Of a DNA stretch of 64,000 nucleotides, positions 7,690 through 16,587 are shown piece by piece. Below the pieces are notes generated by a model, which did not search any database, had not been told where the DNA came from, and saw only the letters and a program-made list of their open reading frames with translations. Origin of the DNA: JACVRW01 sp036407035 (GTDB lineage Bacteria; Actinomycetota; Thermoleophilia; Solirubrobacterales; Thermoleophilaceae); NCBI GenBank assembly GCA_036407035.1, contig DASXAA010000147.1, positions 1 through 64,000 on the forward strand, in the 5' to 3' direction. Every line of letters starts with the position of its first letter. Positions within the stretch are counted from its first letter, which is position 1. The position numbers were made by a program, and so were the translations under genes.

Positions 7690-8156
7690 GCGCCGGCATC
7701 GGCTACGACTCCCATCGCTTCGAGGCGGGCCGCCGGCTCGTGCTCGGCGGCGTGGAGATCGAGGGCACGGAGCGGGGGCTCGCCGGCTTCTCCGATGCCG
7801 ACGCGCTCACGCACGCCGTCATCGACGCCCTGCTGGGGGCGGCCGGCCTCGGCGACATCGGCGAGCACTTCCCGGACACCGACGAGCGCTGGCGCGACGC
7901 CGACAGCATCGAGCTCCTGCGCGAGGTGCGTGCGCTGCTGGAGGCGCGCGGGCTGTCCGCGCGGAACGTCGACGCGACGGTGGTCTGCGAGGCGCCCAGG
8001 CTCGGCCCGTACCGGGACGCGATGCGGGCGCGCCTGGCGGAGGCCGCCGGCCTGGAGGTCGGCGCGGTGGGCGTGAAGTTCACGACGAACGAGGGGATGG
8101 GCTTCGTGGGCCGCGGCGAGGGCGTGGCGGCGCTGGCCGTGGCCACGGTCGCCTAG
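7686..8156 (+). CDS. ispF: 2-C-methyl-D-erythritol 2,4-cyclodiphosphate synthase
   Basis: 156 residues, the normal family length, from a TTG overlapping the previous stop as TTGA. It cyclises CDP-methylerythritol phosphate to the 2,4-cyclodiphosphate with loss of CMP in the MEP pathway. GIGYDSHRF carries the metal-binding Asp and His; GFSDADALTHAVIDALLGAA carries the second metal ligand; DIGEHFPDTDERW and the C-terminal VGVKFTTNEGMGFVGRGEG complete the family pattern. The TTG start is supported because the motif GIGYDSHRF begins only four codons later. Confidence 0.94.
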   Translation: MSAGIGYDSHRFEAGRRLVLGGVEIEGTERGLAGFSDADALTHAVIDALLGAAGLGDIGEHFPDTDERWRDADSIELLREVRALLEARGLSARNVDATVVCEAPRLGPYRDAMRARLAEAAGLEVGAVGVKFTTNEGMGFVGRGEGVAALAVATVA

Positions 8157-8176
8157 CCGCCGGTACGCTGCGGCGC

Positions 8177-9562
8177 ATGGACCGGGACGAACTGGCCTTC
8201 GCGGGGGTCGTGCGGCTGGCGGAGATGGTGCGCGCCGGCGACGTGAGGTCGCGCGAGCTCGTGGAGCTGTTCCTCGGCCGGATCGAGCGGCTCGAGCCGG
8301 AGCTGAACGCGTTCCGGCGCGTCATGGCCGAGCGCGCGCTGGCTGACGCTCAGCAGGCGGACTCCCGCCACGACGCCGGCGACGACCGTCCGCTGCTCGG
8401 CGTGCCGATCGCGGTCAAGGACACGGAGGACGTGGTCGGCGAGGTCACCGCCTGGGGCACGGACGCGCACGGCGGCGCGCCTGCCCGCGAGGAGACCGAG
8501 ATCGTGCGGCGCCTGCGCGCCGCGGGCGCGGTCATCGTGGGCAAGACGAACACGCCGGAGCTGGCGATCATCGGCGCCACCGAGGGGCCGGCGTTCGGCG
8601 TGTGCCGCAACCCGTGGAACACGGATCGCACGCCCGGCGGGTCGAGCGGCGGCAGCGGCGCGGCCGTCGCGGCGGCGCTAGTGCCGGCCGCCACTGCCTC
8701 GGACGGCGCCGGCTCCATCCGCATCCCGGCGGCCAACTGCGGGCTCGTCGGCCTGAAGCCGCAGCGCGACCGCATCTCGCTGGCGCCGGCGCGCGAGCAC
8801 TGGCACGGGATGAGCGTGGTCGGCTTCGAGACGCGGACGGTGGCCGACACCGCCCTGCTGCTCGACGTGGCCGCCGGGCCGGCGCCCGAGCGGTCGTATA
8901 CGGAGGCGGCGGCGCGTCCGCCCGGCGCGCTGCGGGTCGCGACGTCCACGCGGCCGGCCTCCCCGACCCCGGTGGGCGCGGAGGTGAAGCGGGCCGTGGA
9001 GGAGACCGCCGGCGTGCTGCGCTCGCTGGGCCACAGGGTGGAGGAGCGCGATCCCGACTACGGCAACACGGTGGCGAACGCGGTGATCGCGCGCTACCTG
9101 CGCGGGGTCCACGACGACGCCGGGGCCGTCCCGCGGCCGGAGCGCCTCCAGCGGCGCACGCGGGGGTTCGCCCGCCTGGGCGGCACGATCCCGCCGGCCG
9201 CCGTCGACTGGGCACGGAGGGCGGAGGCCGGGCACGCGGCACGGATCAACAAGCTGTTCGACGAGTTCGACGTGCTCGTCACCCCGACGACCGGCCGGCC
9301 GCCGGTGGGGGCCACGCAGTGGGAGGGCCTGGGCGCGCTGCGGACGCTTCTGGGACTGGCGAACGTGTATCCCTTCACCGGCGTCTGGAACCACACCGGC
9401 CAGCCGGCGCTGTCGATCCCGGCGCCGAGCCCCTCCGAGGACGGCCTTCCGATCGGCGTGCAGCTGGTCGGGCCGCCGGACAGCGAGGGCCGGCTGCTCT
9501 CGCTCGCCGCGCAGCTCGAGGCCGAGATCCGCTGGCCGGAACGCCGCCCGCCTGTGTCGTAG
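8177..9562 (+). CDS. Amidase-signature family hydrolase
   Basis: 461 residues. The catalytic Lys lies in LLGVPIAVKDTEDVVGEV; the Ser-rich signature TPGGSSGGSGAAVAAALVP provides the cis-Ser; ASDGAGSIRIPAANCGLVGL provides the nucleophilic Ser and oxyanion region. This is the Ser-Ser-Lys triad of the amidase-signature family, which includes GatA and many amide or nitrile-pathway hydrolases. gatB and gatC are absent nearby and the sequence lacks typical GatA features, so a stand-alone amidase is more likely. The substrate is unknown. It starts 20 bp after ispF and is followed 10 bp later by cysS on the same strand. Confidence 0.85.
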   Translation: MDRDELAFAGVVRLAEMVRAGDVRSRELVELFLGRIERLEPELNAFRRVMAERALADAQQADSRHDAGDDRPLLGVPIAVKDTEDVVGEVTAWGTDAHGGAPAREETEIVRRLRAAGAVIVGKTNTPELAIIGATEGPAFGVCRNPWNTDRTPGGSSGGSGAAVAAALVPAATASDGAGSIRIPAANCGLVGLKPQRDRISLAPAREHWHGMSVVGFETRTVADTALLLDVAAGPAPERSYTEAAARPPGALRVATSTRPASPTPVGAEVKRAVEETAGVLRSLGHRVEERDPDYGNTVANAVIARYLRGVHDDAGAVPRPERLQRRTRGFARLGGTIPPAAVDWARRAEAGHAARINKLFDEFDVLVTPTTGRPPVGATQWEGLGALRTLLGLANVYPFTGVWNHTGQPALSIPAPSPSEDGLPIGVQLVGPPDSEGRLLSLAAQLEAEIRWPERRPPVS

Positions 9563-9572
9563 CCTCCCGCGC

Positions 9573-10924
<1,352 letters not shown>

Positions 10925-10937
<13 letters not shown>

Positions 10938-10994
10938 TCGTGCTCGGCCGCGGTCCAGTTCCCGCCGCGCGGGTGATCGTGCTCGGCCGCGGTC
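10925..10994 (+). repeat. 31-bp direct repeat (two copies, period 39) at the cysS-rlmB junction
   Basis: Copies at 10925-10955 and 10964-10994 are identical. The first overlaps the last codons and stop of cysS. Each includes GTGATCGTGCTCGGCCGC, which resembles the true start of rlmB at 11071 (GTGATCCTCTACGGCCGC). The two extra copies are in a different frame from rlmB and that frame closes at 11074, so they are not alternative starts of rlmB. The rest of the gap to 11070 is GC-rich low-complexity sequence. Confidence 0.85.
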
Positions 10995-11070
10995 GCGCAC
11001 CCGCCTCCGGCCGCGGCCCCGCGCCCGCCCGCGGCCCTGCGCCAGCCGGCGGCCGCAACCCCGTTCCCGC

Positions 11071-11769
11071 GTGATCCTCTACGGCCGCAATCCCGTCAGG
11101 GAGGCGCTCCGCGGCCGTCGCGCCGTCCACGGGGTCTGGGCCACCGCGGGCGCGGCGGAGGAGCCGTGGCTCGCTGGGGCAGCCGCTCCGGTGAGCGTCG
11201 CGCCGGCCGCCGAGATCGCGGAGCGGTGCGGGTCCGACGAGCACCAGGGGATCTGCGCGGAGGCCGGCCCCTACCCGTACGCCGACCCCGGCGCGCTGCT
11301 CGACGCCGACGACGCGCTCGTCGTCTGCCTCGACCAGGTGCAGGACCCGCACAACCTCGGCGCGGTATGCCGGGTGGCCGAGGCCGCCGGCTGCGCCGGC
11401 GTGGTCATCCTGGAGCGCCGTTCGGCGGAGGTCACGCCGGCCGTGTGCAAGGCGTCGGCCGGGGCGGTGGAGCACCTGCCCGTAGCACGCGTCCGCAACC
11501 TCGCCGACTGGCTGGGCGAGGCAAAGGCCGCGGGCGCGTGGGTGTACGGGGCGGACGCGGCGGCCGGGCAGCGCTACGACCAGCCGGACTACTCCGGGCG
11601 CGTCGTGCTCGTGCTCGGCTCAGAGGGCCGCGGGCTGCGTCCGAGGGTCGCCGACAGCTGCGACGCGCTGGTCTCGCTGCCGGTCCGCGGGCGGGTCGAA
11701 TCGCTCAACGTGTCGACCGCCGCGGCCGCGCTGGTGTACGGAATCTTGCAGTTGCGCGACCGGGCTTGA
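11071..11769 (+). CDS. rlmB: 23S rRNA (guanosine-2'-O-)-methyltransferase RlmB / SpoU-family
   Basis: 232 residues from a GTG. This SPOUT-class enzyme methylates a ribose in 23S rRNA using S-adenosylmethionine. The N-terminal substrate-binding domain starts at ILYGRNPVREAL. The three SpoU motifs are visible: DQVQDPHNLGAVCRVAEAAG, VVLVLGSEGRGLRPRV and GRVESLNVSTAAAALVYGI, the last forming the knot that binds the cofactor. The start was chosen because homologues begin at the GRNPV motif and the frame upstream encodes only Arg/Pro-rich sequence. The stop codon overlaps the -35 element of the next gene's promoter. Confidence 0.9.
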   Translation: MILYGRNPVREALRGRRAVHGVWATAGAAEEPWLAGAAAPVSVAPAAEIAERCGSDEHQGICAEAGPYPYADPGALLDADDALVVCLDQVQDPHNLGAVCRVAEAAGCAGVVILERRSAEVTPAVCKASAGAVEHLPVARVRNLADWLGEAKAAGAWVYGADAAAGQRYDQPDYSGRVVLVLGSEGRGLRPRVADSCDALVSLPVRGRVESLNVSTAAAALVYGILQLRDRA

Positions 11770-11793
11770 CAGGGCTCCATAACTGCGTACACT
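11766..11793 (+). promoter_or_regulatory. Probable sigma-A-type promoter for the sigH-like gene
   Basis: TTGACA at 11766-11771 is a perfect -35 hexamer. Sixteen bases later TACACT at 11788-11793 matches the -10 consensus in four of six positions. The -35 overlaps the rlmB stop codon. Transcription would start near 11800 and give a leader of roughly 120 nt before the ATG at 11923. Confidence 0.6.
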
Positions 11794-11922
11794 GGCGCGC
11801 AGATCAGGCTGAAGTCGAGCTTGAGGGAAGGCACGACTTCAGGTCAACCTGGCGCCAGGGGAGGTAGTGCGCCACCGAGCTAATCGAGGGCTCGCGTATG
11901 CGGGACCCGAGAGGAGCGTTCG

Positions 11923-12591
11923 ATGGCAGCTTCCGTCTCTCCTCGTCGGCCGGGCCAGAAGTCTCAATCTGAAGTCGAGCTTGATGATCACTATCTGATC
12001 GCGCTCGCCAAGCAGGGCAAGAAGGACGCCTACGACCGCATCGTCAAGCGGTACTACGGCTTCGTCCGCCTCAAGGCCTCGTCGTACTTCCTCATCGGCG
12101 GCGACTCCGACGACCTCATCCAGGAGGGCCTCGTCGGGCTCTACAAGGCCGTCCGCGACTACCGCACGGACCGGGAGTCGAGCTTCCGCAACTTCGCCGA
12201 GCTGTGCATCACGCGCCAGATCATCACGGCGGTCAAGACCTCCACGCGCAACAAGCACACGCCGCTGAACGAGTACGTCTCCTTCTCGCAGACGCCGGCG
12301 GCGTCCGGTGGGGACGGCGATCCGACGATGGACGAGCTGCTGCCGGGCCCGTCGGCGCACGACCCGGTCAACCAGGTGATCTCCTCGGAGGAGCTGCACA
12401 GCCTCGTGGCCTGCCTCTCGAGCGTGCTGTCGGAGCTCGAGAGTTCGGTCCTTTCCCTTTACCTCGACGGGTACAGCTACGAGGCGGTCGCCGGCCGCCT
12501 CGACTGCGACACGAAGACCGTCGACAACGCCCTCCAGCGCGTCAAGCGCAAGGTCGGCGCGCACCTGGCGTCGCGCCAGGTGCTGCTGTAG
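11923..12591 (+). CDS. Sigma-70 family RNA polymerase sigma factor, SigH (Spo0H)-like
   Basis: 222 residues from an ATG preceded by GAGAGGAG. Region 2 is clear (LASSYFLIGGDSDDLIQEGL-type sequence with KAVRDYRTDRESSFRNFAEL), and region 4 carries a helix-turn-helix in SELESSVLSLYLDGYSYEAV with DTKTVDNALQRVKRK. The spacing and motifs match the SigH/sigma-30 group, which in Bacillus drives the transition-state and early sporulation programme; in non-sporulating actinobacteria the regulon is unknown. The 16-mer CTGAAGTCGAGCTTGA occurs both in the leader (11809-11824) and in codons 16-21 (11969-11984). No anti-sigma gene is adjacent. A small membrane protein gene follows. Confidence 0.88.
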   Translation: MAASVSPRRPGQKSQSEVELDDHYLIALAKQGKKDAYDRIVKRYYGFVRLKASSYFLIGGDSDDLIQEGLVGLYKAVRDYRTDRESSFRNFAELCITRQIITAVKTSTRNKHTPLNEYVSFSQTPAASGGDGDPTMDELLPGPSAHDPVNQVISSEELHSLVACLSSVLSELESSVLSLYLDGYSYEAVAGRLDCDTKTVDNALQRVKRKVGAHLASRQVLL

Positions 12592-12670
12592 CGCGCCGCC
12601 CGGCGGGGTTTGACCGTCGGCCACGGGGGTACTGGTCCGGCCAAGCAGGCCATAGAGGAGGGAATAACCC

Positions 12671-12850
12671 ATGATCGGACTGCTGTTGACCGTGCTGGTT
12701 GCCGCAATCGTGTACCTGATCCTGGCCGCACTGACCGGCTCCGCGATCGTCGCGATCGTCGGCGCCGTGCTCGTGCTGATCGCGGGCATCCCGAGCGGAG
12801 GCTTCGGCCTCGGGAGCCGCTGGGGCGGCGGGCGAACTCGCACTTACTAA
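12671..12850 (+). CDS. Small membrane protein, 59 residues
   Basis: An ATG with a good ribosome-binding site (GAGGAGGGA, about seven bases upstream) opens a 59-codon frame ending in TAA. The protein begins MIGLLLTVLVAAIVYLILAA and has two hydrophobic segments (about residues 2-21 and 24-41) joined by a short turn, then a Gly-rich basic tail ending GGGRTRTY. The topology recalls small actinobacterial membrane proteins such as the GlsB/YeaQ type, but I do not recognise the family. It lies 79 bp after the sigH-like gene and is followed by a strong hairpin, so it may be the last gene of that transcript. Confidence 0.75.
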   Translation: MIGLLLTVLVAAIVYLILAALTGSAIVAIVGAVLVLIAGIPSGGFGLGSRWGGGRTRTY

Positions 12851-12866
12851 GCGGGCCGCGGGAGCG

Positions 12867-12894
12867 GGCGACCTCCCCACGCGGGGGGGTCGCC
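12867..12894 (+). terminator. Strong GC-rich hairpin, probable terminator
   Basis: GGCGACCTCCCC pairs with GGGGGGGTCGCC around a loop of about four bases. It lies 17 bp after the stop of the small membrane protein and before tRNA-Thr. No T-run follows, which is usual for terminator-like hairpins in high-GC actinobacteria. Confidence 0.6.
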
Positions 12895-12938
12895 TGGCCC
12901 GACCCCGGCGCCGGAGCCGAGCCTAGAATCGGAGGCGC

Positions 12939-13011
12939 GCCGGAGTAGCTCAGCTGGTAGAGCACCGCACTTGTAATGCGGTTGCCGCGGGTTCGAGTCC
13001 CGCCTCCGGCT
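12939..13011 (+). tRNA. tRNA-Thr (anticodon UGU)
   Basis: A 73-nt cloverleaf without encoded CCA. The acceptor stem GCCGGAG pairs with CTCCGGC. The D-arm is GCTCAGCTGGTAGAGC, the anticodon stem-loop is CCGCA-CTTGTAA-TGCGG with UGU at 12972-12974, and the T-arm is GCGGGTTCGAGTCCCGC. The discriminator base is U. A TAGAAT at 12924-12929, ten bases upstream, matches the -10 consensus in five of six positions. The last base is also the final base of the stop codon of the convergent gene. Confidence 0.97.
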
Positions 13012-13535
13012 TACGTCGCCCCGACCGCCGCCTGCTCGATGTTCCCGTGCCCGTTCGAGGACACGGGCACCTCGGCCGGCGGCTCGAACTCGTCGACAGG
13101 GTTCATCCGGCGCTCGAGCTCGCCGAGCACGAGCCCGAAGAGCAGGTGGCGCCACGTGGCCTGCGCGAACGCGCGGGCGTTGCCCTGCAGGCCGCCGAGG
13201 TCGGAGCGGGCCGGATGGTGGCGGTCCACGAGCCCGGTGAGCGGCCACGTCGTGAGGTGCTCGACCATCGCCGCCGTGACCGCGGCCGCAACCGGCGGCC
13301 CCGGGATGAACGGCCGCAGGAGCGAGTAGCCGGCGCCGAACGCGGCGCCGTTCGCCACGTGCAGGGCGACCCCGGCGGCCGGCCAGGCGCTGCCGCGCGT
13401 GGCGAGCTTGCCGAGCATCTCGACGTCGTCGTAGTCGCTCCCGAAGACGCGCTTGTCGAGCGGCTGCTGCCCCGCCCAGACGCCCGCGGCGACCGCCCCG
13501 GCGACCGCTCCGCCCAATGAACGTCGAAGCTCCAC
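13011..13535 (-). CDS. Hypothetical membrane-associated protein, conserved-looking
   Basis: About 174 residues from a GTG at 13535; a longer version from 13637 would overlap the divergent acyltransferase gene and adds Arg-rich sequence, so it was not used. The N-terminus is Gly/Ala-rich and hydrophobic (GGAVAGAVAAGVWAGQQPLD), followed by a mixed region with KRVFGSDYDDVEMLGKLATR, further hydrophobic stretches (PVAAAVTAAMVEHLTTWPL) and a Trp/His-containing segment ATWRHLLFGLVLGELERRM. I do not recognise the family; an integral or peripheral membrane role is inferred only from hydrophobicity. Its stop codon overlaps the 3' base of tRNA-Thr. Confidence 0.65.
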   Translation of the reverse strand: MELRRSLGGAVAGAVAAGVWAGQQPLDKRVFGSDYDDVEMLGKLATRGSAWPAAGVALHVANGAAFGAGYSLLRPFIPGPPVAAAVTAAMVEHLTTWPLTGLVDRHHPARSDLGGLQGNARAFAQATWRHLLFGLVLGELERRMNPVDEFEPPAEVPVSSNGHGNIEQAAVGAT

Positions 13536-13600
13536 ACCCGCAGCGTAACGCCAGGGCCGGACCCGGGTATGCGTTGTCGATGCCGGAGGTCGGTACGGAC

Positions 13601-15262
13601 ATGCGTGCGCGGCTCGACCGCTACCACGCGCGCACACGGCGGCGGGGGGTCAACCCGCTCGTCTACTGGCCGGTGCGGCTCGTCCTCAAGACCGCGATCC
13701 TCGTCTACTTCCGGCTGAGGCGCCTGGGGAGGGAGCACATACCGCAGGGCGGCGTGATCCTCGCCGCCAACCACCGCAGCTTCCTCGACCCGTTCGCGAT
13801 CGGCTGCTGCCTCGGCCGGCCGATCTACTTCGTGGCGAAGCAGGAGCTCTTCAAGCGGCCGCTGCTCGGGTGGTTCCTCAACGCGATGGGCGCCTTCCCG
13901 ATCCGCCGCGGCGAGTCCGACGAGGACTCGGTCGCGACCGCGCTCGCGTTGCTCGAGCGCGGCGAGGCGGTGGTGATCTTCCCGGAGGGAACGCGCATCC
14001 GCACGGGGTCGCTCGCGAAGCCCAAGCGCGGCGTGGGGCGCCTGGCGCTGCAGAGCGGCGCGCCGGTCGTCCCGATCGCGATCACCGGTTCGGAGCGCGC
14101 CCGCCGCGGCTGGCGCATCAGGCCTGTGAAGGTGCACGTGCGCTGCGGGCCGGCGCTTACGTTCCCGCGCGTGGAGGAGCCGTCGCCGTTCCTCGCCAGC
14201 GAGGTGACCGAGCGCATCTGGCCGTGCGTCGGCCTCCAGTGGGAGTGGCTCGGCGGGCTGCCGCCGCTGCGCACGGCCGCCGTGCTCGGGGCCGGCTGCA
14301 TGGGCACCGCCTCGGCGCAGGTGCTCGCGCGGGCCGGGCTCGACGTGCAGCTCGGGTGCCGCAGCGCCGCGCAGGCGGAGCAGATCGCGGGCGAGGGCGA
14401 GAACTCCCGCTACCTGCCGGGGGTCGAGCTGCACAAGCGCGTCGAGGCGCGGGCGGCGTCCGACATCGAGCTTGCGGGCGTGGACCTCGTCGTGCTGGCG
14501 GTCCCGTGCAACAGCCTGCCGAACGTGGTCGCGGCGATCGGCGCGCAGGTCGGCGAGCGCAGCGCCGTGCTCGTCGCCTCGAAGGGCCTCGTGCCGCCGC
14601 TCGGCACGACCCCCACGGCGTATGTCGCGGAGCGGGTTCACGCGCGCGCGGTTGCGTCCCTCGCGGGTCCCGCGCACGCGCGCGAGGCGATCGAGTCGGG
14701 CGCCGCGGTGGTGCTCGCCTCGCACGACGCCGACCTTCGCCGGCAGCTGCGCGACGTGCTCGACGCCGGCGGCCTCACCGTCGAGGCGACCGACGACGTG
14801 GCCGGCACCGAGCTGGCCGCCTGCGCCAAGAACGCGGCGGCGCTGGCGGGCGCGGCGGCGGCCTCGCGCGGCGCCAACCTGGCCGGCGCCGCGGCCGGCA
14901 AGGTCTTCTCAGAGGTCCACCGGCTGGCGATCGCGAGCGGCGGCCGCAGCGAGACGTTCACCGGCCTCGCCGGCGCCGGCGACCTGATCGCCACCGCGAT
15001 CTCCGAGGGCAGCCGCAACCGGCGCGCCGGGGAGCTGGTCGGCGCGGGGTTGCCGCCGCAGCAGGTGGAGGCCGCGGTGCAGCAGACGGCCGAGTCCCTC
15101 GCCACCGTCCCGCTACTGGACCTCGCGTTCGCGCGCGAGGGCATCGACGCCCCGATCACGACCGGGCTACGGCGCGTGCTCGACGGCGAGACCACGCCGG
15201 AGCAGTGGCTCGAGAGCGTCCGCGCGGCCGGGAACGGCAAACGCGGTGTGCGCGCGGCCTGA
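13601..15262 (+). CDS. Fused 1-acylglycerol-3-phosphate acyltransferase (PlsC) and glycerol-3-phosphate dehydrogenase (GpsA)
   Basis: One frame of about 553 residues joins two phospholipid-synthesis enzymes. Residues about 20-215 are a PlsC-type acyltransferase with NHRSFLDP (H-x4-D, about residues 57-64) and FPEGTR (about 127-132). Residues about 225-553 are an NAD(P)-dependent glycerol-3-phosphate dehydrogenase with AVLGAGCMGTASA (about 227-239), VASKGL, SLAGPAHARE, the catalytic-Lys segment CAKNAAALAGAA (about 407-418), and TFTGLAGAGDLIATA followed by GSRNRRAG. The junction is short. The two activities are the supply of glycerol 3-phosphate and a later acylation to phosphatidate, so channelling is conceivable. 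The ATG at 13601 is favoured by GGAGGT ten bases upstream; an ATG at 13580 would add seven residues. Confidence 0.9.
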   Translation: MRARLDRYHARTRRRGVNPLVYWPVRLVLKTAILVYFRLRRLGREHIPQGGVILAANHRSFLDPFAIGCCLGRPIYFVAKQELFKRPLLGWFLNAMGAFPIRRGESDEDSVATALALLERGEAVVIFPEGTRIRTGSLAKPKRGVGRLALQSGAPVVPIAITGSERARRGWRIRPVKVHVRCGPALTFPRVEEPSPFLASEVTERIWPCVGLQWEWLGGLPPLRTAAVLGAGCMGTASAQVLARAGLDVQLGCRSAAQAEQIAGEGENSRYLPGVELHKRVEARAASDIELAGVDLVVLAVPCNSLPNVVAAIGAQVGERSAVLVASKGLVPPLGTTPTAYVAERVHARAVASLAGPAHAREAIESGAAVVLASHDADLRRQLRDVLDAGGLTVEATDDVAGTELAACAKNAAALAGAAAASRGANLAGAAAGKVFSEVHRLAIASGGRSETFTGLAGAGDLIATAISEGSRNRRAGELVGAGLPPQQVEAAVQQTAESLATVPLLDLAFAREGIDAPITTGLRRVLDGETTPEQWLESVRAAGNGKRGVRAA

Positions 15263-15285
15263 GACGGGCGTAGGCTCCGCGATGC

Positions 15286-15828
15286 GTGGAAGGCGTAGCG
15301 GACAAGCAGCGGCTGGACCGCGACTTCAGCGAGCTCTACCGCACGCACCTGCGGGACGTGTACAGCTACGCCTACTACCGGATCGGCAACCATCACGACG
15401 CCGAGGACCTCACCGAGCAGACCTTCCTCCAGGCCTACCGGCACTTCGAGCGCGCGCAGCGGGAGTCGAACGGGCGCCCGCTGCGGCCGTGGCTGATCCG
15501 GATCGCTCACAACCTGGCGGCGAACTACTACCGCGACCGCTCGCGCCGCCCGCAGACGCAGCTCGACGACGCGTCCGTCATCTCCGCGCCGCACCCCACC
15601 GAGCAACTGGTGGAGGAGCGCGAGGAGGTGAAGGAGGTGCTGGCGGGCGTGTCGAATCTGCCGGACGACCGCCGCGAGGCGCTGATCATGCGCTTCGCGC
15701 TCGACATGGACAACCGCGAGATAGCACGGGCGCTGGGCCGGTCGGAGGGGGCCACCAAGGTTCTGATCCACAGGGCCATCAAGCAGCTCGAGCAGAACCT
15801 GGCCGAGGAGGCGACCGCGGATGAGTGA
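15286..15828 (+). CDS. ECF-type RNA polymerase sigma factor
   Basis: 180 residues from a GTG. Region 2 is recognisable in FSELYRTHLRDVYSYAYYRI with DAEDLTEQTFLQAYRHF, and region 4 in LPDDRREALIMRFALDMDNR followed by EIARALGRSEGATKVLIHRA. Extracytoplasmic-function sigma factors redirect RNA polymerase after an envelope or oxidative signal. The next gene overlaps its end by 8 bp and encodes a small protein with one membrane segment, a likely regulator or partner. It starts 23 bp after the plsC-gpsA fusion gene. Confidence 0.9.
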   Translation: MEGVADKQRLDRDFSELYRTHLRDVYSYAYYRIGNHHDAEDLTEQTFLQAYRHFERAQRESNGRPLRPWLIRIAHNLAANYYRDRSRRPQTQLDDASVISAPHPTEQLVEEREEVKEVLAGVSNLPDDRREALIMRFALDMDNREIARALGRSEGATKVLIHRAIKQLEQNLAEEATADE

Positions 15829-16159
15829 CGTCGAGCGCGTGGAGCAGCTGCTCCGCTCGGCCCTGAGGCCGATCGAGCCGCCCGAGGCGCTCACCGACCG
15901 CCTCGAGCGGCGGCTGTCGGAGCTGACCGACGCCGCGGCCGAGGAGCTCGCCGACTGGGAGATCTCGGCGATGAGCGACCCGCGCAACTGGGGCCGCACG
16001 GGGGCGGCCGTGGTGGTCGGAAGCCTCGCCGGCGGGGCGCTGATCGTGGTGAGGGCGCGGCAGCAGTCGAAGAAGCGGGAGGCGCGCGGCCTGCGCGCGC
16101 TCGAGCGAAGCATGATGGACGTGGCCGAGCAGGTCGAGAAGCGGTTTCGCCGCTCTTAG
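15821..16159 (+). CDS. Small single-pass membrane protein paired with the ECF sigma factor
   Basis: 112 residues, start overlapping the sigma factor gene by 8 bp. The N-terminal half is acidic and helical (VERVEQLLRSALRPIEPPEA, then LTDRLERRLSELTDAAAEEL); a membrane segment lies near residues 62-78 (GAAVVVGSLAGGALIVV); the tail is basic (RARQQSKKREARG). There is no HxxxCxxC zinc motif, so it is not a standard zinc-binding anti-sigma factor. Overlap with the sigma gene suggests an anti-sigma or signalling role, which is an inference from position only. Confidence 0.75.
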   Translation: MSDVERVEQLLRSALRPIEPPEALTDRLERRLSELTDAAAEELADWEISAMSDPRNWGRTGAAVVVGSLAGGALIVVRARQQSKKREARGLRALERSMMDVAEQVEKRFRRS

Positions 16160-16587
16160 GGCGCTTTTGGCGGTTGTCCGGCGTTGCTGTTTGCGGCGCT
16201 GTCCGCGGCCGCTCGCCCGCAGACCTGCTCGCTGGTGCTCGGCCCGGTGCTCGGCAGGGTGATGTCGACTGGTGGGTGCTATAGCCCCCCTGAGTCGCCA
16301 TCACCCATCGACCGCGCGAGCCTTGGCGGCTGTCCGGCCGCTCGCTCCGGGTATGGCTGCTGCTCCTGGCAGCGCTGCTGGTCGCCCTGCTGGTGTCGGG
16401 CAGGTACGTGGAGGCGGGTATCTTCGCCGTCCTCTGTGCCGTCGCGGAGCTCGTCCGCCGGGGCCAGTCCCGATAGAGGTTGATTCCCGCGCCGGCGCGC
16501 GGCGCCTGTGAGCGACGAGCTTCCCGGGCGCGCTTCGCCTCGCGCCGGCGGAGCGGCTCTCCAATCCTCGGCGATACTGGCGGGGCG
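16160..16587. other. 428-bp interval with one possible small membrane ORF
   Basis: No confidently coding frame with a conventional start is seen. The interval contains a short palindrome around GGTGCTATAGCCCC (about 16274-16289) and the hydrophobic frame described separately at 16294-16476. The last ~110 bp lead to the NTF2-like gene. Confidence 0.6.
16294..16476 (+). CDS. Possible small membrane protein without a conventional start
   Basis: A 60-codon open frame runs from just after a TGA at 16291 to a TAG at 16474-16476. It encodes a basic N-terminus (THRPREPWRLSGRSLRVW) followed by one long hydrophobic helix (WLLLLAALLVALLVSG), a second weaker one (EAGIFAVLCAVAELV) and a basic end RRGQSR. 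The pattern is that of a real two-helix membrane peptide, yet no ATG, GTG or TTG precedes the first helix and no ribosome-binding site is seen. It could use a rare start such as ATC 16300, or be a decayed gene. Confidence 0.35.
   Translation, partial: VAITHRPREPWRLSGRSLRVWLLLLAALLVALLVSGRYVEAGIFAVLCAVAELVRRGQSR

Noticed and set aside
8177..9562. Calling the amidase GatA
   Set aside because: gatB and gatC are not adjacent and the sequence lacks GatA-specific features; a generic amidase-signature enzyme is safer.
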